Source: Betaproteobacteria bacterium (GTDB taxonomy: Bacteria > Pseudomonadota > Gammaproteobacteria > Burkholderiales > Usitatibacteraceae). From it: a DNA stretch of 64,000 nucleotides. The notes under the pieces were generated by a model, which had not been told where the DNA came from, ran no database searches, and saw only the letters and a list, made by a program, of their open reading frames with translations. The position numbers were made by a program, and so were the translations under genes. Below, piece after piece: positions 9,187 to 17,037 of this stretch (the stretch's first letter is position 1; each line of letters opens with the position of its first letter). The stretch is taken from positions 62,001 through 126,000 of the forward strand of contig JADJEZ010000011.1 of NCBI GenBank assembly GCA_016708825.1. The letters run 5' to 3'.

Positions 9187-9344
9187 TCGCGCCGCCCGGG
9201 ATGCATCGCGTGCGGGACCGGGCGAACCTGCCGTTTGCGTCCTCGTTGGGGCCTTGGCCCGCAGGCGATTTCACGGCGCGCAAAATCACTTCCAGTAGCG
9301 GATAATCAACGGCTGCGCCGCGTCCGCGGCCGAGGAGACGATCG

Positions 9345-10235
9345 ATGGCGGTGGGTGCGGAGAAGCCGGTCCAGCTGGGCGATGGCGAGGGGAGCGCGGC
9401 TGAGAGGGCAGAGGCCCGCAAGCGCGGGCGCGAATTCGAGGAATACCGGGCCCATATCGGCCATATCGAGCACTACGATGTCCTGACCGCCATCCAGTTC
9501 AACCTGCTCACCGCCCTGGGGCTTCGCGAAGGACATGCGCTCCTCGACGTGGGCTGCGGTTCGCTGCGCGCGGGCCGGCTGTTCATTCCGTACCTGCGCC
9601 CCGGCCGCTATTTCGGGATCGAGCCGCTCCAGTGGCTGGTGCAGGAGGGCATCGACAAGGAAATCGGCGCGGCGATGGTCGCGATAAAGCGCCCGACCTT
9701 CGTCCACGACGAGGATTTCACGCTGAGCGCCTTCGGCAAGGAGTTCGATTTCATCATCGCCCAGTCGATCTTCTCCCACACCTCGCAGGCGCAGATCCGG
9801 CGCTGCCTGGCGGAAGCGAAGACGGTGCTCAAGCCCGAGGGCATCTTCGCGGCCACCTTCTTCGAATCCCCGGCCAACTACGAGGGAAACAACTGGGTGG
9901 CGAAGGCGACCTACTCGAGGGACCGGATGCGCGAGCTCGTCGAGGAGCAGGGCCTCGCCATGTCGCCGATCGAGTGGCGGCACCCCGATCCGCAGCAGTG
10001 GATCCTGATCCACCACCCCGGCGTACGCATCCCCCTGGCCGAGGCGACCGATGCCAGGCGCATCGTCATGCTCGAGGAGCAGCTCGCCACCAACCGCCAG
10101 CAGCTCATGAATATCATGAGCCATCCCTACGTGCGCCTTGGGCTGAGACTCAAGCCCTTCCTCATCTGGCTCGCGTTCACGCGCCGCCGCATCGTGCGCT
10201 CGCTCAAGCGACTGTTCGGCGGCTCGCGGGGCTGA
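9345..10235 (+). CDS. SAM-dependent methyltransferase, class I
   Basis: A 296-residue protein with the SAM-binding motif I LLDVGCGSLRAG at ~residue 67 and a methyltransferase core to ~220. A basic C-terminal segment (LAFTRRRIVRSLKRLF) could touch the membrane. GAGGAG seven bases before ATG 9345 supports this start. In a glycan locus the obvious role is O-methylation of a sugar, possibly a terminal cap, but that is inference. A 158-base spacer separates it from the preceding glycosyltransferase. Confidence 0.82.
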   Translation: MAVGAEKPVQLGDGEGSAAERAEARKRGREFEEYRAHIGHIEHYDVLTAIQFNLLTALGLREGHALLDVGCGSLRAGRLFIPYLRPGRYFGIEPLQWLVQEGIDKEIGAAMVAIKRPTFVHDEDFTLSAFGKEFDFIIAQSIFSHTSQAQIRRCLAEAKTVLKPEGIFAATFFESPANYEGNNWVAKATYSRDRMRELVEEQGLAMSPIEWRHPDPQQWILIHHPGVRIPLAEATDARRIVMLEEQLATNRQQLMNIMSHPYVRLGLRLKPFLIWLAFTRRRIVRSLKRLFGGSRG

Positions 10236-10259
10236 ACGCGGCGCGCCGGCGACGGGCGG

Positions 10260-11165
10260 TCAGCGCGTCGGCTGCACCGGCGCGCGAGCGGGGGAATCCC
10301 CCTTCAGCTCGTTCAGCACCATCATCACGACCGCCCGGATCGCGAGCGCGACGGCGGCGACGATCGCACGGGGGTCGAGCACCCCGAGCGTGCGGTGCTT
10401 GCGGTAGAAGCGATAGGCGCCGATGTGGAAGTGACGGATGCGCCAGGGGCTCTTCTTCTTGTGCGCCCGGTTGTTCTCGTAATGGACGATGCTGGCCGCG
10501 GGGAAGCAGTAGATGGCCTTTCCCGTCCGATGGACCTGCGCGCACCAGTCGCTGTCCACCCAGTAGCACCGGTAGCCTTCGTCCCAGGGGCCGGCCTCGT
10601 CGGCGAGCCCGCGGCGCATGAACATGCAGGCGGCGGAAACCTGCCCCACCGCGAACGGATCCTTCCGGCCGAGGTTCTCGGGCAGGAGATAGCGCTTCGT
10701 GTAGGGGTTGCCGGGAAAGAGGCGCGTGAGCAGCGACTGGCGGCCGAAGAGGCCGCTCATCATCGAGGGAAGGTTGCGCGCCGTCTGCTCGATCTCACCC
10801 TCGGGCGTGTAGATCCGGGGGGCGACGAGCGCGACCTCGGGGTGCGCGCGGAGGAACTCCAGCAGGAGCCCGGGCGTCTCGGGCCTCACCTCGGTATCGA
10901 CGTCGAGCAGCATCACGAAATCGCCCCGGACCTCGCGCAGCCCGCGGTTGACCGCCGCGGGCAGCCCCAGGTTCGTGGCGTTGCGCTCGAGGCGGACTTC
11001 GGGGAACTCCCGTTGCAACTTCTCCGGAGTTCCGTCCTCGGAGCCGTTGTCGATCACGAGGATCTCGCACGCGGGCACGGAGGCCTTCCGGATGGACTCC
11101 AGGCACCGCTTCAGGTCCGCCCAGGAATTCCAGGTGACGATCAGGATCGTGAGTTCCGGGTTCAT
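10260..11165 (-). CDS. Glycosyltransferase family 2 (rhamnosyltransferase-like)
   Basis: A 301-residue GT2 enzyme on the opposite strand. It begins LTILIVTWNSWADLKRCL, then has VIDNGSEDGT, the ATNLGLPAAVNRGL segment of the WbbL/rhamnosyltransferase-like group and DVDTEVRP with the metal-binding DxD. A GPWDEGY...DSDWC acceptor-side motif follows. A hydrophobic stretch near the C-terminus (VAAVALAIRAVVMMVL) may give membrane association. It is unlike the two paralogous GT2 proteins in this locus and probably makes a different linkage. The head-to-head arrangement with the nucleotidyltransferase at 11,338 implies its own promoter. Confidence 0.87.
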   Translation of the reverse strand: MNPELTILIVTWNSWADLKRCLESIRKASVPACEILVIDNGSEDGTPEKLQREFPEVRLERNATNLGLPAAVNRGLREVRGDFVMLLDVDTEVRPETPGLLLEFLRAHPEVALVAPRIYTPEGEIEQTARNLPSMMSGLFGRQSLLTRLFPGNPYTKRYLLPENLGRKDPFAVGQVSAACMFMRRGLADEAGPWDEGYRCYWVDSDWCAQVHRTGKAIYCFPAASIVHYENNRAHKKKSPWRIRHFHIGAYRFYRKHRTLGVLDPRAIVAAVALAIRAVVMMVLNELKGDSPARAPVQPTR

Positions 11166-11216
11166 GCGTGTCTCCGAATGTGCGCCGCGCACGGTCGCCG
11201 TGCCGACGGGGCCGGG

Positions 11217-11222
11217 TATAAT
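11217..11222 (+). promoter_or_regulatory. Possible -10 box upstream of the nucleotidyltransferase
   Basis: TATAAT lies 115 bases before ATG 11338 in the spacer between two diverging genes. No clear -35 is visible at standard spacing, so this is only a weak assignment. Confidence 0.35.
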
Positions 11223-11337
11223 GCCGCGAGCCCCTGGCAACACGGCACCCGATCCCCGGCCAATGCGAGGCCCGCGGCCGGGCGCGCAGCGGGCCCGGCA
11301 AACCTCCACCTACTCGCGGTCCTGCAATCCTTCAGTC

Positions 11338-12297
11338 ATGGAAAAACTCGTTGCGGTTATCCTGGCGGCCGGCAAGGGGACGCGGATGCATCCCTTCAGC
11401 GACTTCTACCCGAAGCCCGGACTGCCGATCTGCAACAAGCCCCTGATCCAGTATTCTATCGAAGTGTTCCGCGAGCTGGGCATTCGCGAGATCTTCGTCG
11501 TCATCGGGCATCTCGGCCATGAACTTGCGCAGGCGCTCGGAAACGGCGCCGCGCTGGGCGTCAAGCTGCGCTACATCGAGCAGGCCAAGATCCTCGGCAT
11601 TGCTTCCGCGCTGGGGCAGCTCGAACCCTACGTCTCGTCGCCGATGTTCGTCGTCCTGGGCGACATTTTCTTCCAGGCCGGGAACCTGTCGTCGATGGTC
11701 GACAGGATGGACGAGCGCAAGGCGGGGGCGGTGCTCGCGGTCAAGCACGAGACCGACCCGGAATCGATCCGGCGCAATTTCACGGTGCACGAGGACCAGG
11801 ACGGCCGGGTGCAGCGGGTGATCGAGAAGCCCCGCTACGTCCACTCGAACGTGAAAGGCTGCGGGCTCTATCTCTTCGGTCTTCCGGTGTTCGACGCGAT
11901 TCGCCGCACGCCGCGCACGGCCATGCGCGACGAGTACGAGATCACCGACACCATCCAGATCATGGTCGACGACGGTCTTCCCGTCTTCACGGCGGACGTC
12001 GTGAAGTGGGACGTGAACCTCACGGCGCCGGCCGACGTGCTGACCTGCAACCTCTTCGAGCTTCGGCGAAGGGGCCTGGACAGGCTCGTCGGCAGCGGTG
12101 CCGTCGTCCACCCCGGAGCGCGCCTGAAGAACGTGGTGATCGGCGAGCGCGCGACCATCGAGCATCCGATCGCGATCACGGACAGCGTGATCTTCCCGGA
12201 TACCGTCGTCACCTCGGAGGCCGACTTCGAGCGGTTCATCGTCACGCCCGAGGTCCAGATCGACTGCCGCGCCATCGCGCTCGGCAAGAACCACTGA
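11338..12297 (+). CDS. Sugar-phosphate nucleotidyltransferase
   Basis: A 319-residue nucleotidyltransferase that activates a sugar-1-phosphate to an NDP-sugar. The N-terminal loop LAAGKGTRMHPFSDFYPKP and the metal-binding GDIFF are typical. A short left-handed-helix-like tail (VVHPGARLKNVVIGERATIE) resembles the hexapeptide repeats of glucose-1-phosphate thymidylyltransferase-like and mannose-1-phosphate guanylyltransferase-like proteins. It is distinct from rfbA, so the locus probably uses a second activated sugar. ATG 11338 begins the conserved domain. The stop shares one base with the start of the epimerase, so the pair is coupled. Confidence 0.86.
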   Translation: MEKLVAVILAAGKGTRMHPFSDFYPKPGLPICNKPLIQYSIEVFRELGIREIFVVIGHLGHELAQALGNGAALGVKLRYIEQAKILGIASALGQLEPYVSSPMFVVLGDIFFQAGNLSSMVDRMDERKAGAVLAVKHETDPESIRRNFTVHEDQDGRVQRVIEKPRYVHSNVKGCGLYLFGLPVFDAIRRTPRTAMRDEYEITDTIQIMVDDGLPVFTADVVKWDVNLTAPADVLTCNLFELRRRGLDRLVGSGAVVHPGARLKNVVIGERATIEHPIAITDSVIFPDTVVTSEADFERFIVTPEVQIDCRAIALGKNH

Positions 12298-13235
12298 TGC
12301 ACCGCAAGGCGCTGGTCACCGGGGGCGCCGGCTTCATCGGCTCGCGCCTCGCACGCGCACTCCTCGCGCAGGGGCTGGAGGTCGTGATCCTCGACGATCT
12401 CTCGATGGGCCGCAGGGAAAACGTTCCCGGGGGTGCCGCGTTCCTCCAGGGCGACGTGCGCTCCGGCGAGGACGTGCGCCGCGCGCTGCAGGGCGTCGAC
12501 ATCGTCTTTCACGAGGCGGCCCGCGTGAGCATCCGCGCGTCCCTCGCGGCATTCCACGACGACGCCGATGTCAATTTCATGGGCACCCTGAACCTCCTGC
12601 AGTGCCTGCCGAAGAGCGACGTGCGAAGGCTGGTGTTCGCCTCGTCCATGGCGGTGTACGCCGACAGCCCCGCGCCCGACCCCGTATCCGAGGACCATCC
12701 GACGGAGCCGATCTCGCCCTATGGGATCGCCAAGCTCGCCGCGGAGCGGTACTGCCTGCAGATCTGCCGGGACCTGGGCATCGCCTGCCATGTGCTGCGC
12801 TACTTCAACACCTTCGGCCCGGGCCAGGCCTTCACCCCGTATGTCGGGGTGGTCACGATCTTCGTGCGCAGGCTCCTCGAGGGCCAGGCACCCGTCATCT
12901 TCGGCGACGGGGAGCAGCGGCGAGATTTCGTCCACGTCGACGACGTGGTGGCGGCGAACCTCCTGGCCATGAATTCCCCTGCAGATTGCGGGGTCTTCAA
13001 TGTCGGCACGGGCAGGGCGACCTCGGTCAACGAGATCGCCCGGCTCCTGTGCGATCGGATCGCCCCCGGGTGCATGCCCGAGCACCGGGAACCCCATCCG
13101 GGCGAATTGCGTTACTCTATAGCGGACATCCGGCGGATCGGGGTCGCGTTGGGTTATCGACCCGCAACCAGCCTCTCGGAGAGAATCGGCGACGTGATCG
13201 AACACGTCAGGAGCGCCCGGCAAGTGCGGCAATGA
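12297..13235 (+). CDS. NAD-dependent sugar-nucleotide epimerase/dehydratase
   Basis: A 312-residue extended short-chain dehydrogenase. It has the NAD loop TGGAGFIGSRLARAL, the serine region FASSMAVYAD, the catalytic YGIAK and the substrate motif RYFNTFGP, all usual for UDP-glucose 4-epimerase-like enzymes. The substrate is probably the product of the coupled nucleotidyltransferase just upstream, though UDP-sugars from elsewhere are possible. GalE, WbpP-like and dehydratase activities cannot be separated by eye. Confidence 0.88.
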   Translation: MHRKALVTGGAGFIGSRLARALLAQGLEVVILDDLSMGRRENVPGGAAFLQGDVRSGEDVRRALQGVDIVFHEAARVSIRASLAAFHDDADVNFMGTLNLLQCLPKSDVRRLVFASSMAVYADSPAPDPVSEDHPTEPISPYGIAKLAAERYCLQICRDLGIACHVLRYFNTFGPGQAFTPYVGVVTIFVRRLLEGQAPVIFGDGEQRRDFVHVDDVVAANLLAMNSPADCGVFNVGTGRATSVNEIARLLCDRIAPGCMPEHREPHPGELRYSIADIRRIGVALGYRPATSLSERIGDVIEHVRSARQVRQ

Positions 13236-13272
13236 GCGAGTGCGGACGCCGGGAGATTCAACGGAGAGACCC

Positions 13273-14349
13273 ATGGTGAGTGTTTCGACTTTCGCATGCG
13301 CGACTGCCCTGCCCCGCAGGGCGCTGGCGCAGTGCGCGCTCGCGATGGCCCTCTCCCTGCTGGCCGGCGCAGCCGTCGGGGCGAAGAACACCCCCTTCGG
13401 CATGGAGCTGATTCCCGCGCACTTTCCCGACAGCACCAACCAGGACGCCATCGACGCGCTCGAGCTTTCCGCGCAGGTCGGTGGCCACTCCTCGTTCGTA
13501 TGGCATTGGTCCGACCGGTTTGCTTTCGATGCGATTCCGTCCTTGGTCTCGGGAATGCGCCATGCCGGGTTGAAGAGTTTCATTCAGATCGGTGCGATCT
13601 TCCTGAACGCGCCGGGGCCGCCCGACGGATACGTGAAGAGCTTCGGAGATACGCAGACGCGCATCCTCTACCTGAACGACGTGGCGGCGATTGCCCGGAC
13701 CAAGCCCGACTACATGGTCTTCGCCACGGAGATCAACCTCCTGCACCGCTTCAATCCGGCGGAGTTCCAGAAATTCCGGGCGCTCTACAGCCTTGCCGCC
13801 ATGACGGTGAGGTCCATTTCGCCCGAGACCAAGGTCGGCCTTTCCTTTCTCTACTCGCTCTGGTACTTCAACTACGAGATCGAGAAGGTGGACGTCCCGT
13901 CGATGTTCTGGCCGCTGGACTTCATCGCGTTCACGACCTATCCGGAATGGCTGGTTCGCGAAGGGCATTACGCGAGCATCGCGGACATCCCGCCGGAATT
14001 CCACGGCGCCGCGCGAGCCGCGTACCCCAACGCACGCATCGTGTTCTCCGAAGTCGGCTGGGCGAGCAAGGTCCAGGGCACTCCCGAGGAACAGGCGGAA
14101 TTCGTGCGCAATATTCCGCGCATGTTTTCGACCGCGCGCCCAGAACTTGTCACCTGGGCGGTCATGCACGACATGGAGTTCTACAACCGCAGCCTGCTGA
14201 ACGAGGAATCCACCCGTTTCCTCGAGAGCCTGGGCGTGGACATCGACGCGCTGTTCGGGCACTTCAACGCGATGGGGCTGCGCGACGGGTACGGCAATCC
14301 CAAGCCGGCGTGGTTCGATGCGCTGGGGATGGAGTTTCCTCCGCCTTGA
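13273..14349 (+). CDS. Secreted TIM-barrel glycosidase-like protein
   Basis: A 358-residue protein with a signal peptide (ALAMALSLLAGAAVGA). The preferred start is ATG 13273, after GGAGAG; a GTG at 13240 is possible. The remainder looks like a clan GH-A-type barrel: FATEINLL at ~145 could end strand 4 with the acid/base glutamate, and IVFSEVGWAS at ~255 could end strand 7 with the nucleophile. It shares this layout with the N-terminal half of the protein at 17,038. In a polysaccharide locus it may trim or release the product in the periplasm, as PslG-type hydrolases do elsewhere. Family and substrate are unassigned. Confidence 0.65.
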   Translation: MVSVSTFACATALPRRALAQCALAMALSLLAGAAVGAKNTPFGMELIPAHFPDSTNQDAIDALELSAQVGGHSSFVWHWSDRFAFDAIPSLVSGMRHAGLKSFIQIGAIFLNAPGPPDGYVKSFGDTQTRILYLNDVAAIARTKPDYMVFATEINLLHRFNPAEFQKFRALYSLAAMTVRSISPETKVGLSFLYSLWYFNYEIEKVDVPSMFWPLDFIAFTTYPEWLVREGHYASIADIPPEFHGAARAAYPNARIVFSEVGWASKVQGTPEEQAEFVRNIPRMFSTARPELVTWAVMHDMEFYNRSLLNEESTRFLESLGVDIDALFGHFNAMGLRDGYGNPKPAWFDALGMEFPPP

Positions 14350-14362
14350 AAGGGCGGATGAA

Positions 14363-15844
14363 GTGACGGCATTCGCGTTCCCCAGGTCGGCGTTGCCGGC
14401 CCTTCTCGGCGCGTTCTTCGCGGCTTGCCTCTACGCGGTCTGGGACCTGGAAGGCCGCTGGTTCATCGTCACGATCGCGGGGATCTGTCTCGTTTCCCTG
14501 TCCATGGCCTTTGCGGGACGGTTCTCCGAACTGCTGCTGATCCTGCTGCTGCTGTGCGTTCCGCTGGCGGGATTCGCCAAATGGTCGTTCCTGGACGAGG
14601 GCTACTATTCGGAAGACGTCCGCAGCGCGTCGCTCTATACCGGTACCCTCGGCATCGGCGTACTCGACTTCCTCATAGCCGGGTTGTATTTCGCCTGGGC
14701 GTTCAGGATCTTCGTCCTGCGTTCCACCCCCTTGCCCGGGCCGCGACAGGCCGACGCGTGGGTGATGCTGTACACGCTGGCCTGCGTCGTTTCGCTGTGG
14801 GGAGCGCAGTTCCTCCAGCTCGGTGCCTACTCCCTGCAGAACCTCCTCAAGCACGTCCTGGTGTACTTCTACGTTTCCCGGCATTTCCGTCGCGAACACC
14901 TCCCCTGGTACCTGGCTTCCGTCGCCGTGGCCATCCTGGCCGAGGCCGCCACCGGCCTCCTGCAGTACCAGGGCTCCTTGCCGCCCGGACTGATCCTCGA
15001 CAAGGGCGCCGGCGGCGACCTGCTGGAAAAACAGTATCGCGTTCCCGGCATCGAGGACGTGAGTCGAGCCACGGGCCTCACGTACGACTCCCATTCCCTC
15101 GGCATCTATCTCGCGATGCTCATGCCGACCCCGCTGGTGTTCCTGTTCCACCGGGCGCTATCCGTCCGCATGCGGCTCCTCAACGGCGCGATTCTTCTCC
15201 TGGGGCTGGCCACGATGCTCGTCACGTTCTCGCGCTCGGCCTGGCTCGGCTCGGTGATCTCGCTCGGCATCGTCGTGGGGGCGATGCTCGCCTGGAGGGA
15301 GCGCTACGTGATACAGGGGTTGATCGGCTTGGCCATTGCCGGAATCGTCGGTGCGCCATGGATCTTCAGCAGGTTTCTGGCGCGACTGGTCGACGCGCCG
15401 AGGGAGTTGCTCACCGCGCGCTTCGACCAGTTCCCCGTCGCCTGGAGCATCTGGCGCGAGAACTTCCTCTTCGGTTCCGGCGCGGGGAACTACATGGAGC
15501 GGATGTACCGGCTCAACGTGAACTGGTCGCTGCCGGAGCCCGTGCACAACGTGCCGCTTTTCATCGGCGCCGAGATGGGCCTCTTCGGGGTCGTCGCGTA
15601 CTACGGATTGGTCCTGTCGGCCCTGGTTCGCCTGTGGCATCTGGCCCGGGGGCAGGATCCGCTCGTCCGCCGCGTTGCGATGGCCGCATTCGCGGGATTG
15701 CTGGCCTATGTGTTCGACGGCATGAGCAATCCCCTCTTTCGCGAGCCGACCGTCTACATGTGCTTCTGGATCACCGTGGCGATCGGCGTGGCGCTCGCGG
15801 CCGAGACCCGGCCGACCGCGCAGCGCCGGGTGAGCACCCCCTGA
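14363..15844 (+). CDS. O-antigen ligase / Wzy-type polymerase
   Basis: An inner-membrane protein of ~490 residues with about ten hydrophobic segments and one large periplasmic loop. FSRSAWLGS and the EPVHNVPL motif are typical of the O-antigen ligase/Wzy_C family, which joins lipid-linked oligosaccharides. GTG 14363 starts at the first natural hydrophobic segment and leaves a 13-base gap to the preceding gene. ATG 14318, in the same frame, would overlap that gene by 32 bases. As it is the only such protein in the locus, it is the likely polymerase. Confidence 0.85.
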   Translation: MTAFAFPRSALPALLGAFFAACLYAVWDLEGRWFIVTIAGICLVSLSMAFAGRFSELLLILLLLCVPLAGFAKWSFLDEGYYSEDVRSASLYTGTLGIGVLDFLIAGLYFAWAFRIFVLRSTPLPGPRQADAWVMLYTLACVVSLWGAQFLQLGAYSLQNLLKHVLVYFYVSRHFRREHLPWYLASVAVAILAEAATGLLQYQGSLPPGLILDKGAGGDLLEKQYRVPGIEDVSRATGLTYDSHSLGIYLAMLMPTPLVFLFHRALSVRMRLLNGAILLLGLATMLVTFSRSAWLGSVISLGIVVGAMLAWRERYVIQGLIGLAIAGIVGAPWIFSRFLARLVDAPRELLTARFDQFPVAWSIWRENFLFGSGAGNYMERMYRLNVNWSLPEPVHNVPLFIGAEMGLFGVVAYYGLVLSALVRLWHLARGQDPLVRRVAMAAFAGLLAYVFDGMSNPLFREPTVYMCFWITVAIGVALAAETRPTAQRRVSTP

Positions 15845-15863
15845 CAATCGGGACGAACGCGAT

Positions 15864-16940
15864 ATGGAACGCATGCCGGAATTGAGCGTGGTCGTGGCGA
15901 CCTACAACCGGGCCGACACGCTTCGCGAGACCCTCGCGCACCTCATGGCGCAGAGCCTCGATGCGCAGCGCTTCGAAGTCATCGTGGTCGACGACGGATC
16001 GACCGACGATACGCGTTCGGTCGTGGAGGCGGCGCAGCAGCACTTCCGCAGCGACTTGCGCTACCTGCACCACGCCAACCGGGGCCCGGGATACACGCAG
16101 AACCAGGGCCTTCGGGCGGCCCGCGCGCCCATCGCGCTGCTGATCGCGGACGATATCTTCCTGGACGCGGGCGCCCTCGAAGCGCATCTGGAAGGGCACC
16201 GCAATCATCCTGAAGAAGGCGCCGCCATACTGGGGCGCGTCGTGCAGTCTCCCGGGCTCACCCACACCGTCTTCCTGTCCAAGTGGGACCCGTGGCGCCT
16301 GGGCGATCTTGAGGACGGAAAGCCCCTGCCTTATCTCCTATTCTGGGCCTGCAATATCTCGTTCAAGCGGGGTTTCATGCTCCGGCACGGGATGTTCCAG
16401 GACGAAATGGGCCGCGCCGGCGCCGCCGCGCACGAGGACGTCGAACTCGGGTACCGTCTTCACCAGCACGGCCTGCGGATCCACTACGGCCGGCGCGCGT
16501 TCGGATACCATCATCATGTCGAAACCCTGGAGGGCACGCTCAGGCGCAGCCGCGAGCGCGGGTTGAACTGGCACGATTTCCGGCTCCGGGTTCCGCACCC
16601 GGAGATCGACATCGCCTATCGCGTCTACGATCTCGGGACGCTGTGGGCCCGGCGAGGCGAGCTTTCCGGCACGCGCCGACCCTATCTCCTGGATGATGAC
16701 AGAAGCATTCCGAGACTCGCGATGCGCCACGTGCTGCGCCGGGTTCTCTTCAACCGGTGGATGGTGAGGGCGGCATGGATGCCGCTGTTTGCGTCAGCCG
16801 AGCGCCACCGGTGGATCGCTGCACTCGTGCGCTCGGGGATGTACCGTGGGGTGGTAACGCACCATTTCCTGAAGGGGCTCGAGGAAGGCGCGCGCCGGGT
16901 GGGGAAGATTCCGCGGTCGCTTCCGGTGGAGGAACGCTAG
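15864..16940 (+). CDS. Glycosyltransferase family 2 (second of a paralogous pair)
   Basis: A 358-residue GT2 protein closely related to the one at 8,098. Shared motifs are VVVATYNRADTLRETLAHL, VVDDGSTDD, NRGPGYTQNQG, LLIADDIF and TVFLSKWDPW. The acceptor half differs more (HHHVETLEGTL in place of the equivalent HYHVVSLDQAI region), so the two enzymes likely use similar donors and different acceptors. Start may be ATG 15864 or ATG 15873. It lies 19 bases after the polymerase gene, in the same operon. Confidence 0.88.
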   Translation: MERMPELSVVVATYNRADTLRETLAHLMAQSLDAQRFEVIVVDDGSTDDTRSVVEAAQQHFRSDLRYLHHANRGPGYTQNQGLRAARAPIALLIADDIFLDAGALEAHLEGHRNHPEEGAAILGRVVQSPGLTHTVFLSKWDPWRLGDLEDGKPLPYLLFWACNISFKRGFMLRHGMFQDEMGRAGAAAHEDVELGYRLHQHGLRIHYGRRAFGYHHHVETLEGTLRRSRERGLNWHDFRLRVPHPEIDIAYRVYDLGTLWARRGELSGTRRPYLLDDDRSIPRLAMRHVLRRVLFNRWMVRAAWMPLFASAERHRWIAALVRSGMYRGVVTHHFLKGLEEGARRVGKIPRSLPVEER

Positions 16941-17037
16941 GAATACGACGGCCAGTCGCACCGGGCTCCGGTGAAGCTGGCCGAATCGACAACGAACACC
17001 GTGGCAATCGACGGGCGGTGTTGCAGCAGGAGGAATC

